Of a stretch of DNA of 64,000 nucleotides, positions 34,213 to 42,668 are shown piece after piece. The first letter of the stretch is position 1. Each line of letters begins with the position of its first letter. A model generated the notes under the pieces. It had not been told where the DNA came from, did no database searches, and saw nothing but the letters and a program-made list of their open reading frames with translations. This DNA comes from Candidatus Obscuribacterales bacterium. Its GTDB lineage: Bacteria > Cyanobacteriota > Vampirovibrionia > Obscuribacterales > Obscuribacteraceae. The position numbers and the translations under genes were made by a program. The stretch lies in assembly GCA_031292355.1 (NCBI GenBank), contig JARLHI010000054.1, positions 1-64,000 on the forward strand, written 5' to 3'.

Positions 34213-35823
34213 TTGAGAATAGCATTAATTCCGCAAACACTATTGTGTATTTTATGCTTTGCGGGCAGCGCCAGAGCAGAAAACAATTATGACGTGCTGG
34301 ACACCACAGGGCAGAAAATTTTCTCCATTGAAAGCGACGGGCTCTCCTATATCGGCGGAGGAGTATACGAATCAAGTAACTCAGACGGCACCGTCAACTT
34401 TTTGAATAAAGATGGAAAGAAAATTACAGCCGTCATTCCTAGAGATTGCAAAGCATGCAATGCATATATCGAACCTTCAGAGCCCAGTGCGCCCGTAGAA
34501 AAATTGCTTCCCAGTGCTCTGGTTGAAATTTCCAGCGTTGGATTGCACGGAATAATCGATGGCGCAGGCAAAATTGTTTTGCCCTTACACTATGACAAAA
34601 TCCGATATCTGGGTCCACATACAAGACTGGTAACAAAATTCAATCGCGCAAAAGACTCATCTGAAACCTATATCTTCAATACGCAAACGCAAAAATTTTC
34701 AGCTACGCCAGTTGACCCCGAGATGCAATTTCAGCCAGAGAGTGAAGGTCTCATTAGCTTCTCTAAGCTAGTGCGAAAGCGCCTTCAAAACATTTGGCAG
34801 AGCGGCTACGTCAATGAAAACAACGATGTGGTAATCTCGCTCGCTCAGCCTATGCCAGGTTCTTTTAGCAATGGCTTAGCCCTAGTACGTCCAGCCGAAA
34901 ATAGACCTGGACTCATATTCATCAATCGCAAGGGTGAAAATCCCTGTCCGCAAATTCTGGGACATTCATCATTTATTGATGCTTTTGCAGTTGCATCAAC
35001 AGTAGAATTACCGCTTGTCCTTGGCATAATCGATCGCAATTTCAAGTTTGTGGTGCCACCATCCTATTGCAAAATTGAGCCGGTCGCCAAAAATATCTTT
35101 GCTGCAAAAGAGCATGAAGAAGACCTCTTTGAAATCATAAACGCAAAAGGAGAAAAGCTGTTCACCATGCCTGGTGACGTCACTGAAGTCGGCTATCCAA
35201 TAAAAGAAAACCAGGGACTAATCATCGGCAAAATCACACATGCAACAGCAGCCAATGACAGTTCTGACACCCAAACTACGATCGCGTTTGACATCAACGG
35301 CAAGAAAATATTTGAACATCCAGGTTGGAACGGCGAGCAGAAAGATGGGCGATGCGTTGTGACCACGTACGACCACCAAAATCGATTCAGCGGCGTCAGC
35401 GATATCAACGGAAAATGGCTTATTTCGCCAAGAGATTCGGATTTCGCCTTAGCCGAGCCAGACCGCCTTATCGAAAGGTTGCACATCAATGCATTCGACA
35501 GCCTTGCATTTAAAAGAGGACATTACGACCAGTTTGAAAAATTTCTCAAGGATTTTGATTTCATCGGTATGCAACGCAAGGAAGTTGAAAATCTCCTTGG
35601 AGAACAAGACAAAACCCAAAGCAGAGATCATTACAACATGCTGCATGTGATGTGTGGACTTTCTTTTAAAACACTAGAAATCGAATACGACCACGATAAG
35701 GTAAAAAGATGGCGCTTTAATACAAACGAGGGCAAGGGCGCTTATATTGATACCAACATGATTTTTGATCCAGACTCGCCAGCTGGGCAGCAAAAATTCA
35801 TAAAGAAGCAGTCATCCCTCTGA
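34213..35823 (+). CDS. secreted WG (KWG) repeat protein
   Basis: 536 residues. Signal peptide to about ARA-E at residue 22. Repeats of the WG/KWG beta type run through the body, for example GLHGIIDGAGKIVLPLHYDK, GYVNENNDVVISL, LGIIDRNFKFVVPPSYCKI and FSGVSDINGKWLISP. The C-terminal part (about 460-520) holds MQRKEVENLLGEQD, reminiscent of the SmpA/BamE-like fold. Such proteins are extracytoplasmic, with unknown ligands. TTG start with GGGAAGGGG upstream. Confidence 0.7.
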   Translation: MRIALIPQTLLCILCFAGSARAENNYDVLDTTGQKIFSIESDGLSYIGGGVYESSNSDGTVNFLNKDGKKITAVIPRDCKACNAYIEPSEPSAPVEKLLPSALVEISSVGLHGIIDGAGKIVLPLHYDKIRYLGPHTRLVTKFNRAKDSSETYIFNTQTQKFSATPVDPEMQFQPESEGLISFSKLVRKRLQNIWQSGYVNENNDVVISLAQPMPGSFSNGLALVRPAENRPGLIFINRKGENPCPQILGHSSFIDAFAVASTVELPLVLGIIDRNFKFVVPPSYCKIEPVAKNIFAAKEHEEDLFEIINAKGEKLFTMPGDVTEVGYPIKENQGLIIGKITHATAANDSSDTQTTIAFDINGKKIFEHPGWNGEQKDGRCVVTTYDHQNRFSGVSDINGKWLISPRDSDFALAEPDRLIERLHINAFDSLAFKRGHYDQFEKFLKDFDFIGMQRKEVENLLGEQDKTQSRDHYNMLHVMCGLSFKTLEIEYDHDKVKRWRFNTNEGKGAYIDTNMIFDPDSPAGQQKFIKKQSSL

Positions 35824-35926
35824 AGTTAAAGCTTTTAAAAAGAGTCAGGTTGCCACTCTTGCGTATCTTGTAAACCTACAACAGACTACAAAGAGCAATT
35901 CAGCAGCTTTAGAATTTTGGAAGAGA

Positions 35927-36259
35927 TTAGCTCGCCTGCTTTTTCTTGCCTGATGGGCGCTGTTTTGGAGAATCAATGTGAGCTGGGAATGCTTGAAGTT
36001 TCACTCCCAAAGCCTGCAGAAGCTTCAGCATGGTGTCATAACGCGGTTTGGCGCCTGGCGTTAAGGCTTTATAGAGGCTTTCTCTGCCTAGTCCAGTGTC
36101 CTTCGCCAATCGAGCCATTCCATGCGCCTGGGCAACATCGCGTACGGCGACCAAAAAAACATCAGGGTTTGGATCTTCAAGGGCGGCATTTAAATATTCG
36201 GCGATAACTTTTTCGTTATCGAGGTAGCCTGCTGCATCAAAGGGGGCAAATTGAGTCAT
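35927..36259 (-). CDS. HigA-like addiction-module antidote (COG3636 type)
   Basis: 110 residues. The pattern FDAAGYLDNEKVIAEYLNAA, then VAVRDVAQAHGMARLAKDTG and LGRESLYKALTPGAKPRYDT is the addiction-module antidote family with a phage-type helix-turn-helix. It is the second gene after the HigB-type toxin (3-bp gap) and is likely to bind the palindrome at 36571-36588. The C-terminus is Lys/Ser rich. Confidence 0.88.
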   Translation of the reverse strand: MTQFAPFDAAGYLDNEKVIAEYLNAALEDPNPDVFLVAVRDVAQAHGMARLAKDTGLGRESLYKALTPGAKPRYDTMLKLLQALGVKLQAFPAHIDSPKQRPSGKKKQAS

Positions 36260-36262
36260 GAT

Positions 36263-36559
36263 TCAGTCCTTTTCAAACTTTTCTAGAATTGCTCTAGCGC
36301 GTTGAATATCTTGTTTTTGCGTTGCCTTATTGCCACCGCATAACAGCAAATACACAACTTTCCCTCGACGCACAAAATAAACTCGATAGCCTGGACCAAC
36401 GTTGATTCGCATCTCGGAGATACCATCTCCAACGGGTTTACAATCACCAATGTTGGCTAATTCGGCAGACCTAATTCGCACCAATATGCGCGCTTTACCA
36501 ACTTGATCTCGCAGGCTCCTTAGCCACTTGTCGAATTCATCCGACCTTAAAAAGGTGTA
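36263..36559 (-). pseudogene. HigB/RelE-type toxin gene without a usual start codon
   Basis: The conserved family N-terminus DEFDKWLRSLRDQVGKARIL is readable upstream of the TTG at 36484 and continues into VRIRSAELANIGDCKPVGDG, INVGPGYRVYFVRRGKVVYL and LLCGGNKATQKQD. All are hallmarks of the addiction-module killer family. The frame is closed by TAG at 36560-36562 and contains no ATG, GTG or TTG before the TTG at 36484. Either the start was lost, a rare codon is used, or a 73-residue N-truncated product is made. The antidote gene remains intact. Confidence 0.7.
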
Positions 36560-36570
36560 CTAGCGATCAG

Positions 36571-36588
36571 TGTATCCGATCGGATACA
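36571..36588. promoter_or_regulatory. 18-bp perfect palindrome, operator of the higBA-like operon
   Basis: TGTATCCGATCGGATACA equals its own reverse complement. It sits 12 bp beyond the readable end of the toxin frame, where the promoter must be, and is the clear candidate for autoregulatory binding by the antidote. Confidence 0.8.
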
Positions 36589-36929
36589 AACGGTCAAGCG
36601 TTTGAACATACTCTCAAGCTAATTTCTGAACAACGAGCGTGATTTGCCGAACCTGAGCACTCCAAGCGAAAAAAGCCCTTTGCAGAGTCCTCTAAGGACA
36701 AATAGCCTCAAACTGCAACATAACGTTCCGTTATCAGCGTCCGTTAAGCACTCATACAAACCGCCCCCTGACTCAGCTTTTCTGAGCAAAAAGCTGATCG
36801 TTCAAGCGGCGGTATTTTTGCATGGCGCTGACAATTTCTTTTGGCGAGGACAGCAATCAAAATGAGCAAAAGAATGCACGTTTAGCTGTACATGAATCAC
36901 TACAGTATCAGTGCGGTTGCAAACACTTT
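36589..36929. other. intergenic region
   Basis: No convincing gene; a 73-codon frame at 36644 has biased Pro/Ser/Lys composition and no ribosome site. A hairpin with 9-bp perfect arms (36773-36781 with 36789-36797) is present. Confidence 0.5.
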
Positions 36930-37139
36930 TCACTCCTCTTCCTCCAGCACTAACTCTTCCTTTTCCTCTTGTGTTAATGGTCTGACGCGCCCAGGGGGAA
37001 CGCCTTTCTCACTCGTCTCAATCATCCTGAACGAAATGACTTGGCCTTCATAAATATCTGGAAGCTGCCAGTGCCAATTCCCTTGATCAGAGCCAGTTAT
37101 CACTTGCACGGCACTTAAAATTGGAAAACAAGTCTCCAA
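36930..37139 (-). CDS. hypothetical small acidic protein
   Basis: 69 residues from TTG. The N-terminal half (CFPILSAVQVITGS, NWHWQLPDIYEGQVISFRMI) looks like a folded beta-rich unit; the tail is Glu-rich (EEKEELVLEEEE). No family recognised. The frame is open for another 16 codons upstream without ATG. Confidence 0.45.
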   Translation of the reverse strand: METCFPILSAVQVITGSDQGNWHWQLPDIYEGQVISFRMIETSEKGVPPGRVRPLTQEEKEELVLEEEE

Positions 37140-37279
37140 ATCTAATTGAGCGACAAAACAGCCGCGAAAATTTTTTTAGGGGCAAATAATTTACCTTATG
37201 TCCCACCAACTATGAATATAAAAAGTTCGCACGAGAATAGGTATTTGACTTTCGCAAAAAGTTGGGGAATAACCTAATT

Positions 37280-37903
37280 ATGATTACTCGAAGCAAATTG
37301 GACACTTACAGAAGGATTTTTCTTTTTACGACCATTCCGTATGGTCTTATTACGGGAATCTTCGTCGGCTGTTTCTGGGGCATCTGGCATGGATTGATAG
37401 CGGGTGTGGGCGGCGGACTTTTCTATGGGCTAGGGATGGCATTGTGCCTTGGAGCACTGCAACAGTTTTCTACCAAGCAACTGAAAACAGACTACCGGGA
37501 GACACTCTTGGGAGTGCATCAGGTACAAGCGCTAAGCGTGGAGCGATGTTTTGATGAGGCGTTTGAGTTGTGCGCAAGCTCAGTCTTACTACTGCGCAAT
37601 TGTCGGATAACCCAACAAGACAAGGAGTTAGGAATCATAAACGCGCAGACTGGTACAACATGGAAATCTTTTGGCGAGAAGATAATGCTTACAGTTTCAT
37701 CTACCGATAAGGATTCTTGCACAGTGACCATATCCAGCAAGCCCGCGATAAGCACTACCCTGGTGGATTATGGAAAAAACGTAGAGAATCTGCGAGTCAT
37801 CGAGGATGCTCTCAGCCGGCGAGCTGGAACCATTGCTTTACCGTCCGATTCCATGTCAGGCGAACATAACGCTCACTCTAAGACAGTTTTCAAGCCGCAA
37901 TAA
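37280..37903 (+). CDS. membrane protein of unknown function
   Basis: 207 residues from ATG. Two transmembrane segments near the N-terminus (IFLFTTIPYGLITGIFVGC and IAGVGGGLFYGLGMALCLGA) are followed by a cytoplasmic alpha/beta domain of about 130 residues (LGVHQVQALSVERCFDEAFE onward, then SFGEKIMLTVSSTDKDSCTV). I do not recognise the soluble domain; similar domains occur in bacterial lipid- or signal-related membrane proteins. Not obviously in an operon. Confidence 0.65.
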   Translation: MITRSKLDTYRRIFLFTTIPYGLITGIFVGCFWGIWHGLIAGVGGGLFYGLGMALCLGALQQFSTKQLKTDYRETLLGVHQVQALSVERCFDEAFELCASSVLLLRNCRITQQDKELGIINAQTGTTWKSFGEKIMLTVSSTDKDSCTVTISSKPAISTTLVDYGKNVENLRVIEDALSRRAGTIALPSDSMSGEHNAHSKTVFKPQ

Positions 37904-38313
37904 TGACACCATATGCGGTATTACTATTTGTACAACAAAGCCTGGCGAGACTATAAACGTACCAAATAAGCCCATCAAAGACGATACTCCGAAATCGCCA
38001 GAAACAGAACTCACTTCAGGAGCGTGCTTGCTGCAAAGCTTTCCGTTGCCCAAGAGCGCCAGGAGATGGTATCGTGCAATTATAAAGAGCCTCAAGTTCG
38101 TGGATAACTGCCACCCTTGCGATTGAATTCGGTGGACCTTTGTAATTGGGCTCCTTCATCTGCTAGCACTAAAGACAAGTTGGGATATTTGCGCTCTCTG
38201 CAAGCGGACTCAGCAGTTTATGCTGCTGTGCAAAGCAGCATAAACTGAAAAAGAAGTCACTGAGTTTGCCAGAGTCGACAGGGGCTGGTGAAAACTGGCC
38301 AAGTAAGAGCGTG
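37904..38313. other. intergenic region with a 14-bp hairpin
   Basis: CAGTTTATGCTGCT (38214-38227) pairs perfectly with 38234-38247 over a 6-nt loop. It is followed by A-rich sequence, without a T-run. It may end transcription of the membrane-protein gene or shape the leader of the next gene. No gene is seen. Confidence 0.55.
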
Positions 38314-39075
38314 ATGTTCAACAATTTAGTTCCACGCTCTCTAAGCTGGCTCTCTTCACTCACAGGAGTTTTTAATTACATGCATGCTGATGGTGTGATT
38401 CAAAACATGGTGCTGAAATATGGCAATTGCCAAACCTATCAAGACTCAGGAAGAGTTGAGGGTGGACAAGGCATCACAACATTCAAAACGTACTTTGTTA
38501 GACCCAACAAATTCCGTTTTGATTGGATCTACGAAGACTTAGGTTCAAAACGCAATAGCATTTGGTCCGATGGATTGAAAGTATTCTCCCGTCACTCTTT
38601 TAACAACGAGCTGGAGGAAGAATCCAATCTGAACGTGGCAATTGCTGGCGCAACTGGTGTTTCCCAGGGAACCGCTCATACCGTATCTACGTTGCTAATG
38701 CCTGACTTGGAAGTCTCGCTAAATAGTCGAACATTGCTCAAACTATGCCCCTATGAGTTTCGGGAAAGCGAAATTGAAAGCAACGATAGCTGTTTTAGAG
38801 TGCGTTCGACAGAGGCGAATAATCAAGCCGACCTTTGGATTCGGATGAGCGATTATGCCTTAGTTAAGTACTTAGAAGAAACGACTTTAACTCAGGAAGA
38901 CGAGGAGAATACTCTGGCAGCCCTGAGCGAGATGAATCCAGCTCTTTGGGAAGACATGCGGCAGTATCTGTCAACGCGCTCGGACGAGGCATGCCATTCC
39001 GTGACAAACAGTCAATATCAGCATGTTTTATTCGATGCTTCTATAGACGAAAAGATCTTTGCTGGCTTGGACTGA
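38314..39075 (+). CDS. LolA/DUF2092-like-fold protein
   Basis: 253 residues. After a short N-terminus the region YGNCQTYQDSGRVEGGQGIT, TTFKTYFVRPNKFRFDWIYE and SIWSDGLKVFSRHS follows the half-barrel pattern of LolA- or DUF2092-like proteins, which carry lipophilic ligands. There is no clear signal peptide from this start; a TTG at 38266 would extend it. The function is therefore only a fold-level guess. Confidence 0.55.
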   Translation: MFNNLVPRSLSWLSSLTGVFNYMHADGVIQNMVLKYGNCQTYQDSGRVEGGQGITTFKTYFVRPNKFRFDWIYEDLGSKRNSIWSDGLKVFSRHSFNNELEEESNLNVAIAGATGVSQGTAHTVSTLLMPDLEVSLNSRTLLKLCPYEFRESEIESNDSCFRVRSTEANNQADLWIRMSDYALVKYLEETTLTQEDEENTLAALSEMNPALWEDMRQYLSTRSDEACHSVTNSQYQHVLFDASIDEKIFAGLD

Positions 39076-39191
39076 TTGGTAGCTGCATAGCGTCGTCGCC
39101 TCTATAAACCAGCTTCATCAGCCACTGGAATCACCCACAAAGAAATATGTCTGCTGGGTATTATAATCATTACAATCAACGTAAGGATTAT

Positions 39192-39830
39192 ATGCCTTCC
39201 CAACCAGCCTATTTCAAGAGTTTGTACCCGGTCGCAGAAAGTCAGGACGGCTTTTTCACGACTAAGCAGGCACTGGATGCTGGCTATTCAAACAGATTGC
39301 AAACCTACCACGTGCAAAATGGCGATTGGATACGGGAAGCTAGAGGCATTTTCAGGTTGGATTGCTTTCCGCCTTCAGCCAAACCTGACCTCATGGTTTG
39401 GTACCTGTGGTCCTGCAACAGACAGGGCAAAGCGCAAGGTGTTTTTTCCCATGAAACAGCGCTCTCAATTTACTCTCTCTCTTCCTGGAATTCGCCGAAG
39501 ATACACGTGACAGTGCCAACTGCGTTTCAGCGAATGGTTATGCCAGAGGTAATCCAACTTCACCGTCAGCAGCTGCGCCCAGGCGATGTGACTTCTAAAT
39601 ATGGCGTTGCCGTCACCAAGCCGCTAAAAACCATTGCAGATTTGCTCGTTGAAGGAGTTGTTCCACGTAAGTACCTCATAGAGGCGGTGGCCGCAGCTTT
39701 GGAGCAAAAGCTGATTCTCCCTAGCGAAATAGCAAAATCCAAGCTGACCGCCAACGAGAAGAAGCTTGTAGAAGTTATCATCAGGGTAGCGCTGAAGCGA
39801 TCGACTCCAAAAAGTATGCCGATGGCATGA
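39192..39830 (+). CDS. AbiEi-family antitoxin-like protein
   Basis: 212 residues. The N-terminal winged-helix part (SQDGFFTTKQALDAGYSNRL, TYHVQNGDWIREARGIFRLD) is the AbiEi antitoxin domain of type IV TA systems. The rest (FSHETALSIYSLSSWNSPKI, PLKTIADLLVEGVVPRKYLI) matches the C-terminal part of that family. AbiEi normally represses and counteracts an AbiEii nucleotidyltransferase encoded next to it. No AbiEii follows here; the next gene is a different nucleotidyltransferase-like protein with its own promoter. AAGGA lies 4 nt before the ATG at 39192. Confidence 0.85.
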   Translation: MPSQPAYFKSLYPVAESQDGFFTTKQALDAGYSNRLQTYHVQNGDWIREARGIFRLDCFPPSAKPDLMVWYLWSCNRQGKAQGVFSHETALSIYSLSSWNSPKIHVTVPTAFQRMVMPEVIQLHRQQLRPGDVTSKYGVAVTKPLKTIADLLVEGVVPRKYLIEAVAAALEQKLILPSEIAKSKLTANEKKLVEVIIRVALKRSTPKSMPMA

Positions 39831-39968
39831 AGCAAATTACTAACTCAGCTACATGATTCTAGATTCACAAAAAGGACCTCAGAACACCCTTACCCCAATG
39901 ATGTCGGGAAGAGAATGTGGATTTACTGGGAATCTAACTTTTCCAGGCAGAGACTACCTCTCAGCATC

Positions 39969-40014
39969 TTGACAGTTTGCGAATGCGCGGGTTATACTTA
40001 ACGCTAACGTTAAG
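39969..40014 (+). promoter_or_regulatory. promoter and operator of the DUF6932-XRE pair
   Basis: TTGACA (39969-39974) and TATACT (39993-39998), spacer 18 nt (17 to TTATAC), form a near-consensus promoter. Directly after it CTTAACG and CGTTAAG (39997-40003 and 40008-40014) form a perfect dyad over the expected transcription start. This is a typical layout for autorepression by the XRE protein of the pair. Confidence 0.7.
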
Positions 40015-40042
40015 CTTACCGGGGAGGGATTTTCTAATAGAA

Positions 40043-40597
40043 TTGCAGTTTGACGATAGTGGTCGCTTACCACCAGGCGATTATCCAACGACCTTAGACG
40101 AATTGGAGAGATCGATTCTGGTGACCGGGGATGAAGAAAGAGATGACGCCTGGGATACAAAATGGAGACTATTACTCGTTCAAAATCTTCGGACAATGGT
40201 CAATCAGCTTTGGGATGAAGGGTTTGCTGATATTTATATCGATGGCTCTTTTGCAACAGATAAATTGCACCCTGGAGACATTGATGGTTACTTTGTTTGC
40301 CAGAACATAGATGGCTTAGTCGATTCTGATTTTGAAGAACAGCTTTGCAATCGTTTGAATAAGCGAGATGAAACTCGTGTTTGGAGCTGGAAGGACAAAG
40401 ATCGAAAACGCCCAACAGAAGCTGAGAAGGGTCAACTGCCAATGTGGTTTAAATATCACGTTGAAATGTGGCCCGAATATGGGCAATGGAGCGGTCAGAT
40501 TCATCCGCTTACCAATCAGAAATTGACTCACGCCGAGCTCTTTCGTATAACCAAACAGGGCGAGGCAAAGGGAATAATCAAGCTATTGAAAAAGTAG
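40043..40597 (+). CDS. nucleotidyltransferase-like protein (DUF6932 type)
   Basis: About 184 residues. The start LPPGDYPTTLDELERSIL and the core IYIDGSFATDKLHPGDIDGY match DUF6932-like proteins; G-S-F followed by D-x-D is the catalytic pattern of minimal nucleotidyltransferases. The start must lie after the promoter/operator at 39969-40014, so the in-frame TTG at 40043 is used; the strong GGGAGGG at 40022 would suit the non-standard ATA at 40037 even better. It is 19 bp ahead of an XRE gene. The pair resembles a TA-like module; which partner is toxic is unknown. Confidence 0.7.
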   Translation: MQFDDSGRLPPGDYPTTLDELERSILVTGDEERDDAWDTKWRLLLVQNLRTMVNQLWDEGFADIYIDGSFATDKLHPGDIDGYFVCQNIDGLVDSDFEEQLCNRLNKRDETRVWSWKDKDRKRPTEAEKGQLPMWFKYHVEMWPEYGQWSGQIHPLTNQKLTHAELFRITKQGEAKGIIKLLKK

Positions 40598-40616
40598 CTC
40601 TAGAGGGAAGAGCACC

Positions 40617-41030
40617 ATGATGAAAACAGAAAGAGAGTTTGAATTAGCAAAACAACAGCTGTCAAAACTGACCGAACTATACGACACCCAAATGGGTGAA
40701 CTGAAGGCCAAAGGCCTTTCAGAGGAAGCGGCCAAGAGTTCCTTGTCGTCTTCCTGGACATATGCCATGCAATGCAGAGAAGAAATAGAGCTGTATGAAA
40801 AGCTCAAACAAGGCAAGCTTCCTCCAATGAACCATTTTTCCACGAAAGGAAAGTATTTCGTGGCAGCAAGAATAGCAAGAGGCATGACGCAGCGCGAACT
40901 TGCTGAGAAATTAGGTGTCAAAGAGTCGGCGGTGTCTCGCGACGAAAGAAACGAATATCACGGCATGTCAGTCGAAAAAATGGATCGTCTGGCGCATGTG
41001 CTGAACCTTAAAGTGCTCATATCGGCATGA
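40617..41030 (+). CDS. XRE-family regulator, second gene of the DUF6932 pair
   Basis: 137 residues. A helical N-terminal half (EREFELAKQQLSKLTELYDT) precedes a C-terminal XRE helix-turn-helix (ARIARGMTQRELAEKLGVKE, SAVSRDERNEYHGMS). GAGGGAAG lies 7 nt before ATG. The layout fits an antitoxin that binds the nucleotidyltransferase by its N-terminus and the operator at 39997-40014 by its C-terminus (inference). Confidence 0.82.
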   Translation: MMKTEREFELAKQQLSKLTELYDTQMGELKAKGLSEEAAKSSLSSSWTYAMQCREEIELYEKLKQGKLPPMNHFSTKGKYFVAARIARGMTQRELAEKLGVKESAVSRDERNEYHGMSVEKMDRLAHVLNLKVLISA

Positions 41031-41170
41031 GGTTGAGTGAGACTTTGAGTGCTTCGAATAAAATCGTCAACGCTCGTGAACTGCTTTACTTTTTCGTCCT
41101 GCCACCACATCCAGTTGCAACGCCACCGGCTGTTTAGAATATAATCTTCGCTATCAGACTCGATGCGCAT
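40958..41170 (-). CDS. hypothetical 70-residue protein
   Basis: The ATG at 41168-41170 overlaps the stop of the 107-residue gene as TAATG, the reason to consider it real. N-terminal half RIESDSEDYILNSRWRCNWM is Trp-rich; the C-terminal part runs antisense into the XRE gene and looks less protein-like. No domain recognised. Confidence 0.4.
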   Translation of the reverse strand: MRIESDSEDYILNSRWRCNWMWWQDEKVKQFTSVDDFIRSTQSLTQPHADMSTLRFSTCARRSIFSTDMP

Positions 41171-41493
41171 TAGCTTACTCTCCGGTTGCGCATAAAAAGA
41201 CTCGCAAAATTTTGCTTCCAGGCACTGTGTTGTAGCAAGGTAGCATCGTTCGTGAACCGATCCAAGGGGTAATCCCAGTATCCGGAATTCACTTCACGAT
41301 TTAGCATGATTGGCGCGACAAGAGATTCTCCCACTAAATTCTCATCAATGTTTGGAATCGGAAGCCTAACCCTGATGCCAGGGTGCGCCGAATAACCAAA
41401 GCTGTATTCTCCCTTGCCAGATCGTATTGAAAAGGCATGATCATCATAAAGCTCGGACAGATGAAAAGCAAATGCAGTCAGCCTCTTTGACAC
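41170..41493 (-). CDS. hypothetical 107-residue protein
   Basis: Reads from GTG 41493. A mixed composition with FSIRSGKGEYSFGYSAHPGI, RVRLPIPNIDENLVGESL and a basic C-terminus. No domain recognised. It is translationally coupled to the 70-residue gene and overlaps the promoter region of the divergent gene at 41568. Confidence 0.45.
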   Translation of the reverse strand: MSKRLTAFAFHLSELYDDHAFSIRSGKGEYSFGYSAHPGIRVRLPIPNIDENLVGESLVAPIMLNREVNSGYWDYPLDRFTNDATLLQHSAWKQNFASLFMRNRRVS

Positions 41494-41567
41494 GTATCAC
41501 GAATTTTTTCTCGACTTCACAGGCACGAGTAAACGCACCTATAATCTGCAAGCTGAAAGAGGTGACA

Positions 41568-42032
41568 ATGGAAAGTCTATTTCCGAAACTTATGCAATTG
41601 CTCGAACAAAGAGATGACTGTCTCGATTTCATCGCCTTTAAAAATTTGATCGGAGAACCAACAGCGATTCACTCAATCGAAGACAACACGTATTATCGAT
41701 TTGATCAATTTGGTTGCAGTGCTGTTTATGAAGAGAAGCGCAAAAAATTCTGGATGATTGGTATTGAGTATTCAACTGTTCCTGTAAAACTGGGTGCCGT
41801 TCAGGCTTTCAAAGGTACCTCATACGCAGGAATAAAGAACTCCGACACTTGCAAAACAGTGGAGGAAAAGCTGGGTGTGAAAGCTGCATCGAATGCATCT
41901 TTCAAAAACATGAGTCGAAGTAAGTACAACGTCGGTCCATATTTGTTTGATTGCATCTTTGAAGGAACAGATGGACCTCTTCAAGGCTTGACCGTATATC
42001 TACAAGACGCGCCTCCGCAGACGCGTGAGTGA
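41568..42032 (+). CDS. hypothetical cytoplasmic protein
   Basis: 154 residues from ATG 41568 with AGAGG upstream. Compact alpha/beta pattern (LMQLLEQRDDCLDFIAFKNL, YYRFDQFGCSAVYEEKRKKF, VPVKLGAVQAFKGTSYAGIK). Its size and lone position near TA genes would suit an immunity-type protein, but I cannot assign a family. Confidence 0.6.
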   Translation: MESLFPKLMQLLEQRDDCLDFIAFKNLIGEPTAIHSIEDNTYYRFDQFGCSAVYEEKRKKFWMIGIEYSTVPVKLGAVQAFKGTSYAGIKNSDTCKTVEEKLGVKAASNASFKNMSRSKYNVGPYLFDCIFEGTDGPLQGLTVYLQDAPPQTRE

Positions 42033-42266
42033 GACATCTTTACTCGGTCACAAGAAATACGTGTTCAACTCATTACTGTAAATTATGGAATTGAACGGCA
42101 GAAAACTTCACAGCGCCTTAGCGACACTTTTCACTTCATTGTGGACAATTTAGGAACCGCGTTTACTCGTCAAGAGAAAAAGCGTTAACCATATAGTTAC
42201 TGTCGCCTGCAGATTCAAATGGAGTATGCTGTGGAGTACTTTAGCCTACTCCGAGGTTAGTGCCAC

Positions 42267-42614
42267 ATGTTTGCAAAAACTCCCAAACCCCCGTATTTTG
42301 CGGTGATTTTCACGTCGAAAAGGACAGGATCATATCCAGCTGATTACGAGCATACTGCCGAAGCAATGGTAGCCGGCGCCAAATCGCAACCTGGCTTTCT
42401 TGGCCATGAAAACACGCGCAGCGAAGACGGGGTTGGGATTATGGTTTCGTACTGGTTGGATCTTGATTCAATTCGAAATTGGAAGGCAAATGAAGATCAT
42501 CGAACGGCGCAAGCTAAAGGACGATCAATTTGGTACGAAGACTACCGGGTCCGCATTGCAAGAGTCGAGCGTGAGTACAGCCTCGCTGACTCGGAGTTCA
42601 AGAATAGTCGATGA
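42267..42614 (+). CDS. antibiotic-biosynthesis-monooxygenase (ABM) fold protein
   Basis: 115 residues. Ferredoxin-like ABM pattern: FAVIFTSKRTGSYPADYEHT, then AEAMVAGAKSQPGFLGHENT and the strand VGIMVSYWLDLDSIRNWKAN. These dimers act as cofactor-free monooxygenases or heme/ligand-binding proteins. GAGG lies upstream of the ATG. It is convergent with the Fe-S/SCP2 protein and may belong to the same MarR-controlled set. Confidence 0.82.
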   Translation: MFAKTPKPPYFAVIFTSKRTGSYPADYEHTAEAMVAGAKSQPGFLGHENTRSEDGVGIMVSYWLDLDSIRNWKANEDHRTAQAKGRSIWYEDYRVRIARVEREYSLADSEFKNSR

Positions 42615-42668
42615 CAAAGTTTGCATCCAGGCCTATAGTTCGAACATTGTCGTTGCCTTGGTCCTAAT

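Noticed and set aside
37806..38126. 106-codon frame overlapping the end of the membrane-protein gene
   Set aside because: It lies in another frame of a real gene and then in non-coding DNA.
39977..40042. N-terminal extension of the DUF6932-type protein
   Set aside because: It would begin upstream of the -10 box of the gene's own promoter.
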